DNA of 64,000 nt from Bacteroidales bacterium (GTDB lineage Bacteria; Bacteroidota; Bacteroidia; Bacteroidales; UBA932): NCBI GenBank assembly GCA_017445755.1, contig JAFSSE010000041.1:1-64000 (forward strand). The letters are read 5' to 3'. Under the pieces are notes generated by a model. That model worked only from the letters and a program-made list of their open reading frames with translations. It had not been told where the DNA came from and ran no database searches. Below are positions 15,294-23,474 of the stretch, piece after piece. Each line of letters starts with the position of its first letter. The stretch's first letter is position 1. The translations under genes and the position numbers were made by a program.

Positions 15294-18269
15294 ATGCAAA
15301 GCAAAGGTGCTATCAGATTCGTCGCTATCCTGCTCGGAATCGCATGCATCTGGCAGCTCTCCTTCACCGCGGTTTCCCGCATCCAGGAGAGCAAGGCGGC
15401 AAAAGTCGCCGAGGCCAGGGCCCAGCAGTTTGTCGATGAAAACAATGTTCCCGCCGAACTCAGGGAGTTTGTCCTTGACTCAGTGGCGGCCGTCCGTAAC
15501 AGGGCTTATGTAGACTCCCTCAGCCAGGAAAAGGTCTATCTCGGATATACCTACCAGTCCTGCAAGGAGAAGGAGATCAACCTCGGCCTCGACCTCAAGG
15601 GCGGTATGAACGTCATGCTCCAGGTCCAGCTTGAAGACCTCGTCAGGGCTCTTTCCGGCTACAGCACGGATCCCGACTTCCTCAAGGCCATGGACGAAGC
15701 GAAGAAGAACAATGTCAATTCCAGTCAGGACTTCGTGGCCCTCTTCGGAGAGGCCTGGGCCCAGAATGCCGGCGGACGCCGTCTCGCCGAGATTTTCGGT
15801 ACCTATGAGCTCCGAGACAAGGTGAAACCCGAGTCCTCCGACAATGAGGTCATCGGTGTCATCAAGAGTGAGGCCAAGTCCGCCATTGACAATTCCTTCA
15901 ACGTTCTCCGTAACCGTATCGACCGCTTCGGCGTAACCCAGCCGAACATCCAGCGTATCGAGAACAGCGGCAAGATCCTCATCGAGCTCCCGGGCGTCAA
16001 GGATCCTGAGCGTGTCCGTAAACTCCTCCAGGGAACCGCTTCCCTCGAGTTCTGGCCTACCTTCCAGGGTAATGAGGTCAACATCAACGAGGTTGACCGC
16101 CGTGTCGCCGAAGTCCTCGCGAACCTCTCCGAGGATGAGGACCGGCCCGATTCCCTTACCGCCGAGCAGCTGATGGCCCGGGAGCACCCGCTCCTTTCGG
16201 TCTTCTCGCCGAGCGGATGGAACAACGCCTGCCTCGGTTTTGCCCAGGGTGTTGATACTGTGACTGTTAACAAGTATCTCGCAATGGCGCAGGATGTCCT
16301 TCCGCAGGGTTTCCGCGGCATGTGGACAGTTAAGCCGTCCGAGTTCGCCCAGGGCGCCAATGTCTATGAACTCGTAGCCATCAAGGCGACTTCCCGCGAC
16401 GGGAAGGCCCCGCTTGACGGTTCCGCAGTTACCGACGCCCGCGTCGAGTTCAACCAGACCAACGGAGGTAACCCGTCCGTGTCCATGTCCATGAACGCCG
16501 AAGGCGCCAGCACATGGGCCCGTCTCACCAAGGACAATATCGGAAAGCAGATTGCGATCGTCCTCGACGGTCTCGTCTATTCCTATCCGAACGTCCAGAG
16601 CGAGATCACCGGAGGTAACTCCTCGATTACCGGTAACTTCGACACCCAGGAGGCAGAGGACCTTGCAAACGTCCTCAAGTCCGGTAAGCTCCCCGCCCCT
16701 GCGACCATCATCCAGGAGCAGGTTGTCGGACCTTCCCTCGGTGCCGCCTCGATCCGCGCCGGTCTCATTTCCTTCATCATCGCGTTCATCGTGGTGCTGA
16801 TTTACATGATCTTCTTCTACCAGGGCGCCGGTCTCATCGCCGATACCGCTCTGCTCTGCAACGTACTCCTGCTCTTCGGTATCCTCGTTTCCTTCGGAGC
16901 CGTCCTGACGCTGCCCGGTATCGCCGGTCTCGTCCTGACCCTCGGTATGGCTGTGGATGCCAACGTTATTATCTATGAGCGTATCAAGGAAGAGCTGGCC
17001 GCAGGCAAGGGCTTCTCAAAGGCCGTTGCCGACGGTTACAAGAACGCCTACTCCGCCATTATCGACGGACAGGTAACCACCCTCCTCACCGGTCTTATCC
17101 TCTATTTCTTCGGTTCCGGTCCCGTCCAGGGTTTTGCAACAACCCTTATCATCGGTATCATTTCCTCCGTCCTTACGTCGATCTTCGTGACCCGGCTTAT
17201 CTTCGACGACCGCATCAAGGCCGGAAAGACCGTTTCCCTCTCCAACAAGGCCACGCAGAACTTCCTGAAGAACACCAAGGTAGACTTCATCAAGGCGAAG
17301 AAATATTCCTATGTCATTTCCGGTGCGCTGATCCTTATCTCGATCCTTTCCATCTGCTTCAAGGGCTTCAGCTACGGTGTCGATTTCACCGGTGGCCGTA
17401 CGTATATCGTCCGGTTCGACCAGGCCGTCACCGCAGAAGATGTCCGCGCAGCAGTCGAAGGAACCTTTGCGGTTGCCGCCCAGGAGCAGGATATCGACCA
17501 GTATTCGGTTGAGGTCAAGCAGTTCGGCGGTGAAAGCCAGATGAAGGTTACGACCCAGTTCAAGGTGAACAGCGAGGACGCCGCGGTGGACGCTGAAATC
17601 GAGGCCCTCCTCTTCAACGCCCTAAAGCCGTTCTACACCGAGGATATCACCCTCGAGGGCTTTACCTCTACGCTGGAGAACCCGAACGGTATCATCTCTT
17701 CCGACAAGGTCGGACCGACCATCGCCCGCGACATCCAGCGGAGCGCAATCATCTCCGTCCTCCTCGCCCTCCTCGTTATCTTCGGATACATCGCCATCCG
17801 GTTCAAGGGCTGGACATGGGGTCTCGGCGGCGTTGTTTCGCTGGCCCATACCGCCATTATCGTCATCGGCTTCTTCTCGCTGTTCAACGGTATCCTTCCG
17901 TTCAACCTCGATGTTGACCAGACGTTTATCGCAGCTATCCTGACGATTATCGGTTACGCCATCAACGACAACGTGGTTATCTTCGACCGTATCCGTGAAC
18001 AGAAGGGTCTCCACCCGAATGACGAGTTCCGGAAGACGGTCAACACTGCTATCAACGCCACGCTGACCCGTACGGTTAACACTTCCGTATCGACCCTCCT
18101 CCCGATGCTGACAATCGCCATCTTCGGCGGTGAGTCCATCAGGGGTCTCGCGGTTGCTCTCTGCCTCGGTGTCATCATCGGTACCTACGCTTCCATCATG
18201 ATCGGTACTCCGATTATGTTCGACGCTACGGTCCGCGCTGAAGCTAAGAAGAAGGCGGCGAAGAAATAA
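15294..18269 (+). CDS. secDF: Protein translocase subunit SecDF (fused)
   Basis: 991 residues, an RND-type inner-membrane protein that uses proton flow to help SecYEG export. It is a natural SecD-SecF fusion, usual in Bacteroidetes. The SecD half has the N-terminal membrane segment, NLGLDLKGGMNVMLQV, the periplasmic P1 region and the membrane block around GTLGMAVDANVIIYERIKEE-type motifs (read as LVLTLGMAVDANVIIYERIK). The SecF half starts near residue 670 with FSYGVDFTGGRTYIVRFD and has AINDNVVIFDRIRE. The conserved membrane Asp residues are present in both halves. A terminator follows 18 nt after the stop. Confidence 0.97.
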   Translation: MQSKGAIRFVAILLGIACIWQLSFTAVSRIQESKAAKVAEARAQQFVDENNVPAELREFVLDSVAAVRNRAYVDSLSQEKVYLGYTYQSCKEKEINLGLDLKGGMNVMLQVQLEDLVRALSGYSTDPDFLKAMDEAKKNNVNSSQDFVALFGEAWAQNAGGRRLAEIFGTYELRDKVKPESSDNEVIGVIKSEAKSAIDNSFNVLRNRIDRFGVTQPNIQRIENSGKILIELPGVKDPERVRKLLQGTASLEFWPTFQGNEVNINEVDRRVAEVLANLSEDEDRPDSLTAEQLMAREHPLLSVFSPSGWNNACLGFAQGVDTVTVNKYLAMAQDVLPQGFRGMWTVKPSEFAQGANVYELVAIKATSRDGKAPLDGSAVTDARVEFNQTNGGNPSVSMSMNAEGASTWARLTKDNIGKQIAIVLDGLVYSYPNVQSEITGGNSSITGNFDTQEAEDLANVLKSGKLPAPATIIQEQVVGPSLGAASIRAGLISFIIAFIVVLIYMIFFYQGAGLIADTALLCNVLLLFGILVSFGAVLTLPGIAGLVLTLGMAVDANVIIYERIKEELAAGKGFSKAVADGYKNAYSAIIDGQVTTLLTGLILYFFGSGPVQGFATTLIIGIISSVLTSIFVTRLIFDDRIKAGKTVSLSNKATQNFLKNTKVDFIKAKKYSYVISGALILISILSICFKGFSYGVDFTGGRTYIVRFDQAVTAEDVRAAVEGTFAVAAQEQDIDQYSVEVKQFGGESQMKVTTQFKVNSEDAAVDAEIEALLFNALKPFYTEDITLEGFTSTLENPNGIISSDKVGPTIARDIQRSAIISVLLALLVIFGYIAIRFKGWTWGLGGVVSLAHTAIIVIGFFSLFNGILPFNLDVDQTFIAAILTIIGYAINDNVVIFDRIREQKGLHPNDEFRKTVNTAINATLTRTVNTSVSTLLPMLTIAIFGGESIRGLAVALCLGVIIGTYASIMIGTPIMFDATVRAEAKKKAAKK

Positions 18270-18286
18270 GCTTCGCCATTCGCACG

Positions 18287-18322
18287 AAAAACCGGCTGGA
18301 AGTAATTCCAGTCGGTTTTTTT
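18287..18322 (+). terminator. Terminator after secDF
   Basis: ACCGGCTGGAA (18291-18301) pairs with TTCCAGTCGGT (18306-18316) around GTAA with one G-U pair, followed by seven T. Confidence 0.9.
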
Positions 18323-18426
18323 GTGCTCCTCCGCCAGCAGGCGGCAGCTGCCTCCGAGAGGCGTGTCCACCAGCGGCTGGATCCCATTCCGGATCATCAA
18401 AACAATAGCTAAACTGATACTGAACG

Positions 18427-18463
18427 TGCGCAAGGTCGATTTTCACCTCGGGGACTTTGCGCA
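18427..18463 (+). repeat. 37-nt hairpin repeat, copy A
   Basis: It starts TGCGCAAGGTCGA and ends GGGGACTTTGCGCA, with ends that pair over about 11 bp. It aligns without gaps to the complement of 18502-18538 with about 70% identity. Confidence 0.7.
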
Positions 18464-18501
18464 GCGAATGTGCCCCCTGATACCCTCCAGCAAGGATTTT
18501 G

Positions 18502-18538
18502 TGCACAAGGTCCCCCACCTGTTTTTCGACCTTGTGCA
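18502..18538 (-). repeat. 37-nt hairpin repeat, copy B (inverted)
   Basis: On the minus strand it starts TGCACAAGGTCGA and ends GGGGACCTTGTGCA. It has the same length and fold as copy A, with compensatory changes at the stem ends (GCGC to GCAC on one side, GCGC to GTGC on the other). Confidence 0.7.
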
Positions 18539-18666
18539 GTGTAACGGACGCGGCAGACGTTGGGAGGGATGAAGTGAGCGAAGCGAACGGAACCTTCCGG
18601 GGGCGACCTACCGCCTGCTGGCTGTCGCCCGGCTGCCTTCTTCGCGGCGGTTGCCCGACAGGGCGA

Positions 18667-18755
18667 TTCATGGGCAAAAAAGGCGGTATTTGCTCACGAG
18701 ATGGTATTTCGAGGCCGTTCATGGGCAAAAAGGGTGGCTTTTGCCCACGAGGTGG
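18667..18755 (+). repeat. Two tandem copies of a 38-nt GGGCAAAAA element
   Basis: The copies are at 18667-18704 and 18718-18755 (51-bp period). They share TTCATGGGCAAAAA, GG(C/T)GG, TTTGC and CACGAG-TGG. In the second copy GGGCAAAA and TTTTGCCC pair as a hairpin. A third, diverged copy is at 60403-60440. Confidence 0.75.
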
Positions 18756-18999
18756 GGAATTGCGGCGGCAGGTGTCCGGGCGAATAGGAGGGAAAGGTCA
18801 GCGGGGCCCGACGAGGTTCGCGGTGCTGCGTGCGAAGGAACGAGCGAGCAGGGCGGCAGCGCGGCGTGTGTCTGACGAGTGTTAGACGGCGCCGACAGGG
18901 GCTGGCTAAAAACGAGAAGTTAGCCGCGCAGCGACCCGAGGCGGAAATGCCCCGCCCTTTCCCGACGACAGCCCGGAGGCCTGCCGCCGCGCTGCGCAA

Positions 19000-19081
19000 G
19001 TGGGCAAAAAGAAACGGCCGGCGTCGGTTGACTGCGGGCCGTGGGCAAAAAGAAACGGCCTGCGTCGGTTGACTGCAGGCC
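19000..19081 (-). repeat. 41-bp tandem repeat containing the tonB terminator
   Basis: 19000-19040 and 19041-19081 match at 39 of 41 bases. On the minus strand the unit nearer tonB gives CGGCCTGC/GCAGGCCG (19075-19082 with 19056-19063) followed by TTTCTTTTT, a good intrinsic terminator. The second unit has one mismatch in the stem. A duplicated terminator explains both function and repetition. Confidence 0.75.
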
Positions 19082-19154
19082 GCTTTCTAAAATTGTCTGA
19101 CGAGGTCGAAGGCCGCTACGATACTGTGCGCCTCCGGGCTCTACAGCAGCGTCT

Positions 19155-19847
19155 TTAGCGGAGCTGGAAGATAACGGGGAAGGTGTAGGTAACCTTGACG
19201 GCGCGGTCACGCTGCTTGCCGGGTTTCCACTTCGGGGAGCTGGAAACAACGCGAACGGCTTCCTTGTCGAGGGACTCGTCAACACCACGAAGTACGCGGA
19301 CGTTGGTCACGCGGCCATCGTTCTCAACCGTGAACTGGAGGGTTACACGGCCCTGAACACCATTTTCCTTGGCGATTTCAGGATAGACGAGGCGGGAGTT
19401 GACCCACTTCGAGAACTCGTTGGCATCACCACCGTTGAACGAGGGCTTCTCTTCAACGAGCTGGAACGGAATGGCTTCTTCCTCAACTTCTTCCTCAACG
19501 ACTTCCTCTTCCCTGTAATCAACGATGTCAACACCGAGGGAAGCGTCGTCTTCGAGGGTCTGGAACACATCATCGACCTTGATTTCATCGTCGACGATGT
19601 CGATGACGTCAGAGAGCACCGGGATGTTCGGAGTCTCAGGCGGCGGCGGAGGGGTCTCCTGCTGGATGGCGACCATCTCTTCAACGTCGGCCATTTCGGT
19701 GGTGTCCTCAAGAACGGCTACCTCGGAGTCCTTCGTCGAATAGTTGAACGCTCCGTAAACCACGCCGAGGGCAACCACGAGACCGATCTCTGTGAAAAGC
19801 AGCTTCTTGTTTTCCAAGCTGGCTTTCTCGCTCTTTTTGATTTCCAT
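19155..19847 (-). CDS. tonB: TonB family energy transducer
   Basis: 230 residues, a single-pass inner-membrane protein that spans the periplasm and energises TonB-dependent outer-membrane transporters. The N-terminal charged segment (MEIKKSEKASLENKK) precedes the membrane helix (FTEIGLVVALGVVYGAF, about 19-35). An acidic and Pro-rich linker (PPPPPETP and many Glu/Asp) follows, then the TonB C-terminal domain (about 145-230; FSKWVNSRLVYPEIAKENG, GRVTLQFTV, VRVLRGVDESLDKEAVRVV). Bacteroidetes TonB proteins of this size commonly have this start. ExbB/ExbD are not nearby. An exact promoter -7 box lies about 33 nt upstream. Confidence 0.95.
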   Translation of the reverse strand: MEIKKSEKASLENKKLLFTEIGLVVALGVVYGAFNYSTKDSEVAVLEDTTEMADVEEMVAIQQETPPPPPETPNIPVLSDVIDIVDDEIKVDDVFQTLEDDASLGVDIVDYREEEVVEEEVEEEAIPFQLVEEKPSFNGGDANEFSKWVNSRLVYPEIAKENGVQGRVTLQFTVENDGRVTNVRVLRGVDESLDKEAVRVVSSSPKWKPGKQRDRAVKVTYTFPVIFQLR

Positions 19848-19879
19848 AATACGCGTTTTTTAGGTATTGTTTTACGGTA

Positions 19880-19887
19880 CAAAGTTA
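19880..19887 (-). promoter_or_regulatory. Promoter -7 element for tonB
   Basis: It reads TAACTTTG on the minus strand, an exact match to TAnnTTTG, with an ~30-nt leader. Confidence 0.65.
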
Positions 19888-20062
19888 CGTAGAGATTTCG
19901 AAGACGCAAAAACCACTCGAATTTTTAAACTCGCAAAGAAATTTTATAAATGGTTGTTTTTCAATATATTATAAAACCCATAACTAAAATAAAACTCTCA
20001 CCCCCACCCCTTTGTCCTCGCAACTCGAGGTTTTGGCACCCTCCTTGGAAAACGATAATTAC
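19888..20062. other. AT-rich divergent intergenic region
   Basis: This gap lies between the tonB promoter and the operon promoter at 20064-20095. It is AT-rich with a C-rich patch near 20008-20022. I see no further structure. Confidence 0.4.
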
Positions 20063-20063
20063 C

Positions 20064-20095
20064 TTTTGAGGTTTTAAAAATAATGTATAACTTTG
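20064..20095 (+). promoter_or_regulatory. Promoter of the phosphatase/kinase/alarmone operon
   Basis: A complete Bacteroidetes promoter: -33 TTTTG (20064-20068), a 19-nt spacer and -7 TAACTTTG (20088-20095). The leader is about 50 nt before ATG 20150. Confidence 0.75.
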
Positions 20096-20149
20096 AACTT
20101 GGAAGCACGTCTGACGCGTTTCTGTTTGGGACAAAAAAAACAAAATGCC

Positions 20150-20701
20150 ATGAACGCAATTAAAAAAACAATCGCGGTCCTTTTTCTTGCCGCAATCCCT
20201 TTTTTATCTTCAGCACAAAAATCAAAGATTCCCCAGAGGAATGAAATAATAACGGTCACCTCCGGAGAGGAAGGAGTGGAGGAAACCCTCGAGGTCTTCA
20301 ACATGCCGGAAGGCGACAAAAACAACTACTTCCTTTCAGTAGGCCATCTCGGCTTCGGCGACGAGGTCGTTCAGGTTCTTTTCGACCCGATCTTCGAACT
20401 GTTCATTCCCCTTGGAGAAACTCTCGAAGAGGCCCAGGAAACCCTTCTTAAGCTCCAGGCGCTTTACAAGGAGGCCCCCGGAACAAGTATCGAAACAGAG
20501 GGCTGCCTCGCCTTCGGCTTCCCGACCGAAAAGAGGGAGACGGTAAAGGTTACCTACCGGAAACGCCTGCTTTCGAAGCAGTTGGAGTTCACCTTGGAGA
20601 GGGAGGGATATATCCGTTCCGCATATGTGAACAAGAGCGACTTTGGCGCCATTGTCAGCGGAGTGAAGTTCTATCGCAAGATACACCCGAAACAAAAATG
20701 A
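20150..20701 (+). CDS. Secreted protein of unknown function, first gene of the signalling operon
   Basis: 183 residues. A signal peptide (MNAIKKTIAVLFLAAIPFLSSAQ) precedes a small globular domain with alternating beta-strand and acidic segments (ETLEVFNMPEGDKNNYFLSV, GFPTEKRETVKVTYRKRLL). I do not recognise the family. I start at ATG 20150 rather than 20093, because the longer form adds a non-signal extension that begins inside the promoter. The stop overlaps the next start (ATGA), so it is translationally coupled to the phosphatase gene. Confidence 0.78.
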   Translation: MNAIKKTIAVLFLAAIPFLSSAQKSKIPQRNEIITVTSGEEGVEETLEVFNMPEGDKNNYFLSVGHLGFGDEVVQVLFDPIFELFIPLGETLEEAQETLLKLQALYKEAPGTSIETEGCLAFGFPTEKRETVKVTYRKRLLSKQLEFTLEREGYIRSAYVNKSDFGAIVSGVKFYRKIHPKQK

Positions 20702-21528
20702 GAGAACTGCCCTCCGGCACGAGGAACGTCCCTTTTGAAGGGATAGAAAACGCCCGGGACCTCGGGGGTCTCAGAATGCGCGGCGGAAATGTAATCCGTA
20801 AGGATATGCTCATCCGCTCCGGGGAGCTTTCCAGGGCGACGGACGGCGATCTCAAGATTCTCTCTGACAGGTTCATGCTCAGCGATATTTTCGACTTCCG
20901 CTTTGACGCGGAAGTCGAATCGGCAAGGGATAAGGTGGGTGACGGCGTGCGTTACACCCGCCTTTCAACTCTTCCGGAGGTGCTTGTGAACGGGTTTTCC
21001 GACGGAAGGGCCGACAGTGAAAAGATAAAGTCGGAAGATTTTACGGCTCAGCTGGTCTCCTTCGCTTTTAATCCAAAGGCGCAGGAACTTTCCCGCCAGA
21101 TGTATCCCCTGACTGTGTCAGACACAACCTCGCAGCGCCTTTACGGGGAGTTTCTCCGGGGGGTGCTAAAGGCGGAGGGCGGATCGCTGTGGCACTGTTC
21201 CCAGGGTAAGGACAGGGCCGGATGGGGAACGGCCTTCCTTCTTGCGGCCCTCGGCGCCGAAAGAGGGACCATTGTGGAGGATTTTGCCCTTTCTAACATC
21301 AGCTATGCTCCGGTTGTGGAACAATTGTCCGAAAAGGTCCTTCAGAAGGGCGGCGGCGAAAATGAGCTTCGCTTCATCCGAAGCATGGCCGGGGTCAGCG
21401 TAGAGAACTTCGAGAGGGGGCTCGATCTCATCGATGAAAGATTCGGAGGGATGGATGTTTACATCGAAAAAGCCCTCGGCTTTTCATCGGACATGAAGAA
21501 ACAATTAAGAATCAAATACTTGGAATAA
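20698..21528 (+). CDS. Tyrosine/dual-specificity protein phosphatase-like (Y_phosphatase3)
   Basis: 276 residues, probably cytoplasmic. The signature HCSQGKDRAGWG (166-177) is the Cys-x5-Arg loop of this family (usual form HCxxGKDRTG), with Cys167 the nucleophile and Arg173 the phosphate binder. The N-terminal IENARDLGGLRMRGG and LIRSGELSRAT stretches are also typical. Homologues dephosphorylate phosphotyrosine and in some cases phosphoinositides or other phosphoesters; the substrate here is unknown. It overlaps its neighbours on both sides by 4 and 1 nt. The next gene encodes an APH-fold kinase, which suggests, but does not prove, an opposing pair. Confidence 0.88.
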   Translation: MRELPSGTRNVPFEGIENARDLGGLRMRGGNVIRKDMLIRSGELSRATDGDLKILSDRFMLSDIFDFRFDAEVESARDKVGDGVRYTRLSTLPEVLVNGFSDGRADSEKIKSEDFTAQLVSFAFNPKAQELSRQMYPLTVSDTTSQRLYGEFLRGVLKAEGGSLWHCSQGKDRAGWGTAFLLAALGAERGTIVEDFALSNISYAPVVEQLSEKVLQKGGGENELRFIRSMAGVSVENFERGLDLIDERFGGMDVYIEKALGFSSDMKKQLRIKYLE

Positions 21529-22391
21529 TGAGCCGGCAGCAGTTCAGGGAAATTGACCTGTCCAAATGGCGTCAGGTAGGAGAAGGGGGTAACGGCAAGA
21601 CCTACATCTGTCCGGATGACCCCGATATTCTCCTTAAGGTAAACAACTCCCGCCTCAGTACGCTGGAGGCGGTGACCAAGGAGTATAATGTCTCCCGGAA
21701 GGTGCAGGAAACAGGGCTGAGCGTTCCCCGGATGAAGGAAATTGTCCGGGTGTCGGGGGTTTATGGAACCATTACGGAGCGCATTGCCGGGAAAAAATCC
21801 CTCTCGAAAATCTGCCATGACTCTCCGGAAAAGACCGAAGAAATGGCGGAATTCCTTTGCGAAAGGGCGAAGGAGCTGTTCTCCAAGGAATGTGACACCG
21901 AGTTCTTCCCCGACAGGAAAAAGCAGCTTCTTTCCGCCCTTGAAAAGGCGACTTTCTTAGGAAAGGAAACCCTCGGGATAATCAGCGCCTTCGCCCGGAA
22001 TATACCCGACTGCACAACCTGTGTCCATGGGGACTTCCAGATGGGGAATCTGATTGTTTCCGGAGACAGGTATTTCTGGATAGACCTGGACCGCTTCGGA
22101 TACGGGGACCCGATGTTCGATATCGGTCACCTTTACCTTCTTTGCAAGGTCTATTCTTCGATGAAAAGGGTCCAGGAGCTGTTCCATATCTCGAAAGAGC
22201 AGTTCGACCGGTTCTGGGACGCCTTCGCGAGGGCTTATACCGGGAAGGATAACCATGAGGAGTTTGACCTTCAGGCGAAGAGGTTCGCCTGTATTGATAT
22301 TATATTGAGGACCCATTTTATGAAACCCACCTTTCTGGAGAAGATGTTTTTCAAAATGCATGTCCGTAAACTTATAGGAGCATTTAAATAA
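21528..22391 (+). CDS. APH-fold small-molecule/protein kinase-like (TIGR02172-like), copy 1
   Basis: 287 residues with the aminoglycoside/choline phosphotransferase fold. There is a glycine-rich start (VGEGGNGKTYICPDD), a catalytic loop VHGDFQMGN (166-174) with the Asp and Asn expected for phosphotransfer, and a DxD-like metal site in WIDLDRFGYGDPMFDIGHL. It resembles the poorly understood TIGR02172 family. The substrate is unknown; antibiotic resistance is unlikely from context. It begins 1 nt inside the phosphatase stop and abuts the synthetase gene without a gap. A paralogue at 24049-24879 lies in the same operon. Confidence 0.83.
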   Translation: MSRQQFREIDLSKWRQVGEGGNGKTYICPDDPDILLKVNNSRLSTLEAVTKEYNVSRKVQETGLSVPRMKEIVRVSGVYGTITERIAGKKSLSKICHDSPEKTEEMAEFLCERAKELFSKECDTEFFPDRKKQLLSALEKATFLGKETLGIISAFARNIPDCTTCVHGDFQMGNLIVSGDRYFWIDLDRFGYGDPMFDIGHLYLLCKVYSSMKRVQELFHISKEQFDRFWDAFARAYTGKDNHEEFDLQAKRFACIDIILRTHFMKPTFLEKMFFKMHVRKLIGAFK

Positions 22392-23471
22392 ATGGATCTA
22401 CACGCTGAAGAGCTGCTTTCGCAGTACAGGTCCCTCAAGGGAACATTTTCAAGCATGGCCGACGGCATTCCGAAGCGGCTGGAGGAGTTTTTCGCCGAGG
22501 CGGGGATAATTGTCGCCGCGGTAGAGCACCGCGTCAAGACCGAGGAGTCACTCAAGGGAAAACTTGCCCTCAAGGGAGGGAAGTACAAGGATATCTTCGA
22601 TATAACCGACCTTGTCGGAATCAGGGTCATAACCTTCTACATTGACGATGTGGACAAGGTGGCTTCAGTACTGGAGCGGCTTTTTGAAATCGACTGGGAA
22701 AACTCTATCGATAAGCGCAAGGTCCATGAAATAGACAGTTTCGGTTACCTTTCACTCCATTATATCTGCCGGATTCCGGAGTCTTCGTGGCATGATCCCG
22801 CATATCCGGATCTGAACAAAATCCGCTTTGAGGTCCAGATGAGAACGGTTCTCCAGCACGCCTGGGCAAACATGAACCATGATACCGGCTATAAGAGCGG
22901 GGTGGAGATTCCAAAGGTGTATCTTAGGAACCTCAGCCGGCTTGCAGGTATGCTGGAACTCGTTGACGACGAGTTCAGCCGCATCCGAAGGGAACTGTCC
23001 GACTACCGGAGGAGGGTCCAGGGGCTCGTCGCCTCCGGAAACCTCTCCGAAGTGGCCCTGGACGGGGATTCATTCCGGAGCTATCTTTCGATCGGGCCTT
23101 TCGACGCCCTTACCAGGAGAATCGCCTCTATCAACCAGGCGGAGGTCCAAAGCGCGGACCTCTCCCCCTTCCTTCCGCTTCTGAAGGCAATGGGCATGGC
23201 TACGCTCGGGGACATCGAGCAGCTTATCCGGGATTACTCGGACGCCGCCTACCAGATCGCCTGTTTCCAGATCGGACTGACCGATCTCGATATCCTTTCC
23301 GCTTCGGTGGCCCCGCAGGATATCTGCACCGCGTTTATACTTAAGAACGGAGGCGGCTCGGCAGGGCTGAAAATGATGCTGGATATCCTCAACGGTCCGT
23401 CCGAAGGCAATTCCGCCATGGCCCGATTCCTCCTGGACCAGGCCAAAGACCTACCTTTCATGAACCAATAG
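22392..23471 (+). CDS. RelA/SpoT-type (p)ppGpp synthetase domain protein
   Basis: 359 residues. The RelA_SpoT synthetase fold occupies about residues 20-170: HRVKTEESLKGK (pyrophosphate donor side), DIFDITDLVGIRVI (66-79), SFGYLSLHY (117-125, where canonical enzymes have GYQSLH) and FEVQMRTVLQHAW (147-159, canonical ExQIRT). It has no HD hydrolase domain and no TGS/ACT, so it is a small-alarmone-synthetase-like protein with an extra ~180-residue C-terminal region I do not recognise. It probably moves pyrophosphate from ATP to GDP/GTP or another acceptor. The HD hydrolase is encoded separately 3 nt downstream, so the two activities of a Rel protein appear split. Confidence 0.85.
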   Translation: MDLHAEELLSQYRSLKGTFSSMADGIPKRLEEFFAEAGIIVAAVEHRVKTEESLKGKLALKGGKYKDIFDITDLVGIRVITFYIDDVDKVASVLERLFEIDWENSIDKRKVHEIDSFGYLSLHYICRIPESSWHDPAYPDLNKIRFEVQMRTVLQHAWANMNHDTGYKSGVEIPKVYLRNLSRLAGMLELVDDEFSRIRRELSDYRRRVQGLVASGNLSEVALDGDSFRSYLSIGPFDALTRRIASINQAEVQSADLSPFLPLLKAMGMATLGDIEQLIRDYSDAAYQIACFQIGLTDLDILSASVAPQDICTAFILKNGGGSAGLKMMLDILNGPSEGNSAMARFLLDQAKDLPFMNQ

Positions 23472-23474
23472 CTT

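Larger units (their letters stand above)
18323..18999. other. Repeat-rich convergent intergenic region, no credible gene
   Basis: Between secDF and tonB. It holds two 37-nt hairpin copies in inverted orientation, two tandem copies of a 38-nt GGGCAAAAA element, and GC-rich filler. Frames are open by chance because of base composition, for example 18499-18885 plus and a minus-strand frame through 17622-18728. Their proteins are repeat-derived and lack domains, so I do not call them. Confidence 0.6.

Noticed and set aside
17622..18728. Minus-strand frame spanning the secDF end and the repeat region
   Set aside because: Half is antisense to secDF. The protein-like stretch in the gap (LHKVEKQVGDLVHKILAGG) is made by the 37-nt hairpin repeats.
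18499..18885. Plus-strand frame with MGKKGG units
   Set aside because: Encoded by the tandem 38-nt repeat; high Arg/Gly composition and no promoter.
18667..19081. CRISPR array
   Set aside because: Too few repeats, no regular unique spacers and no cas genes.
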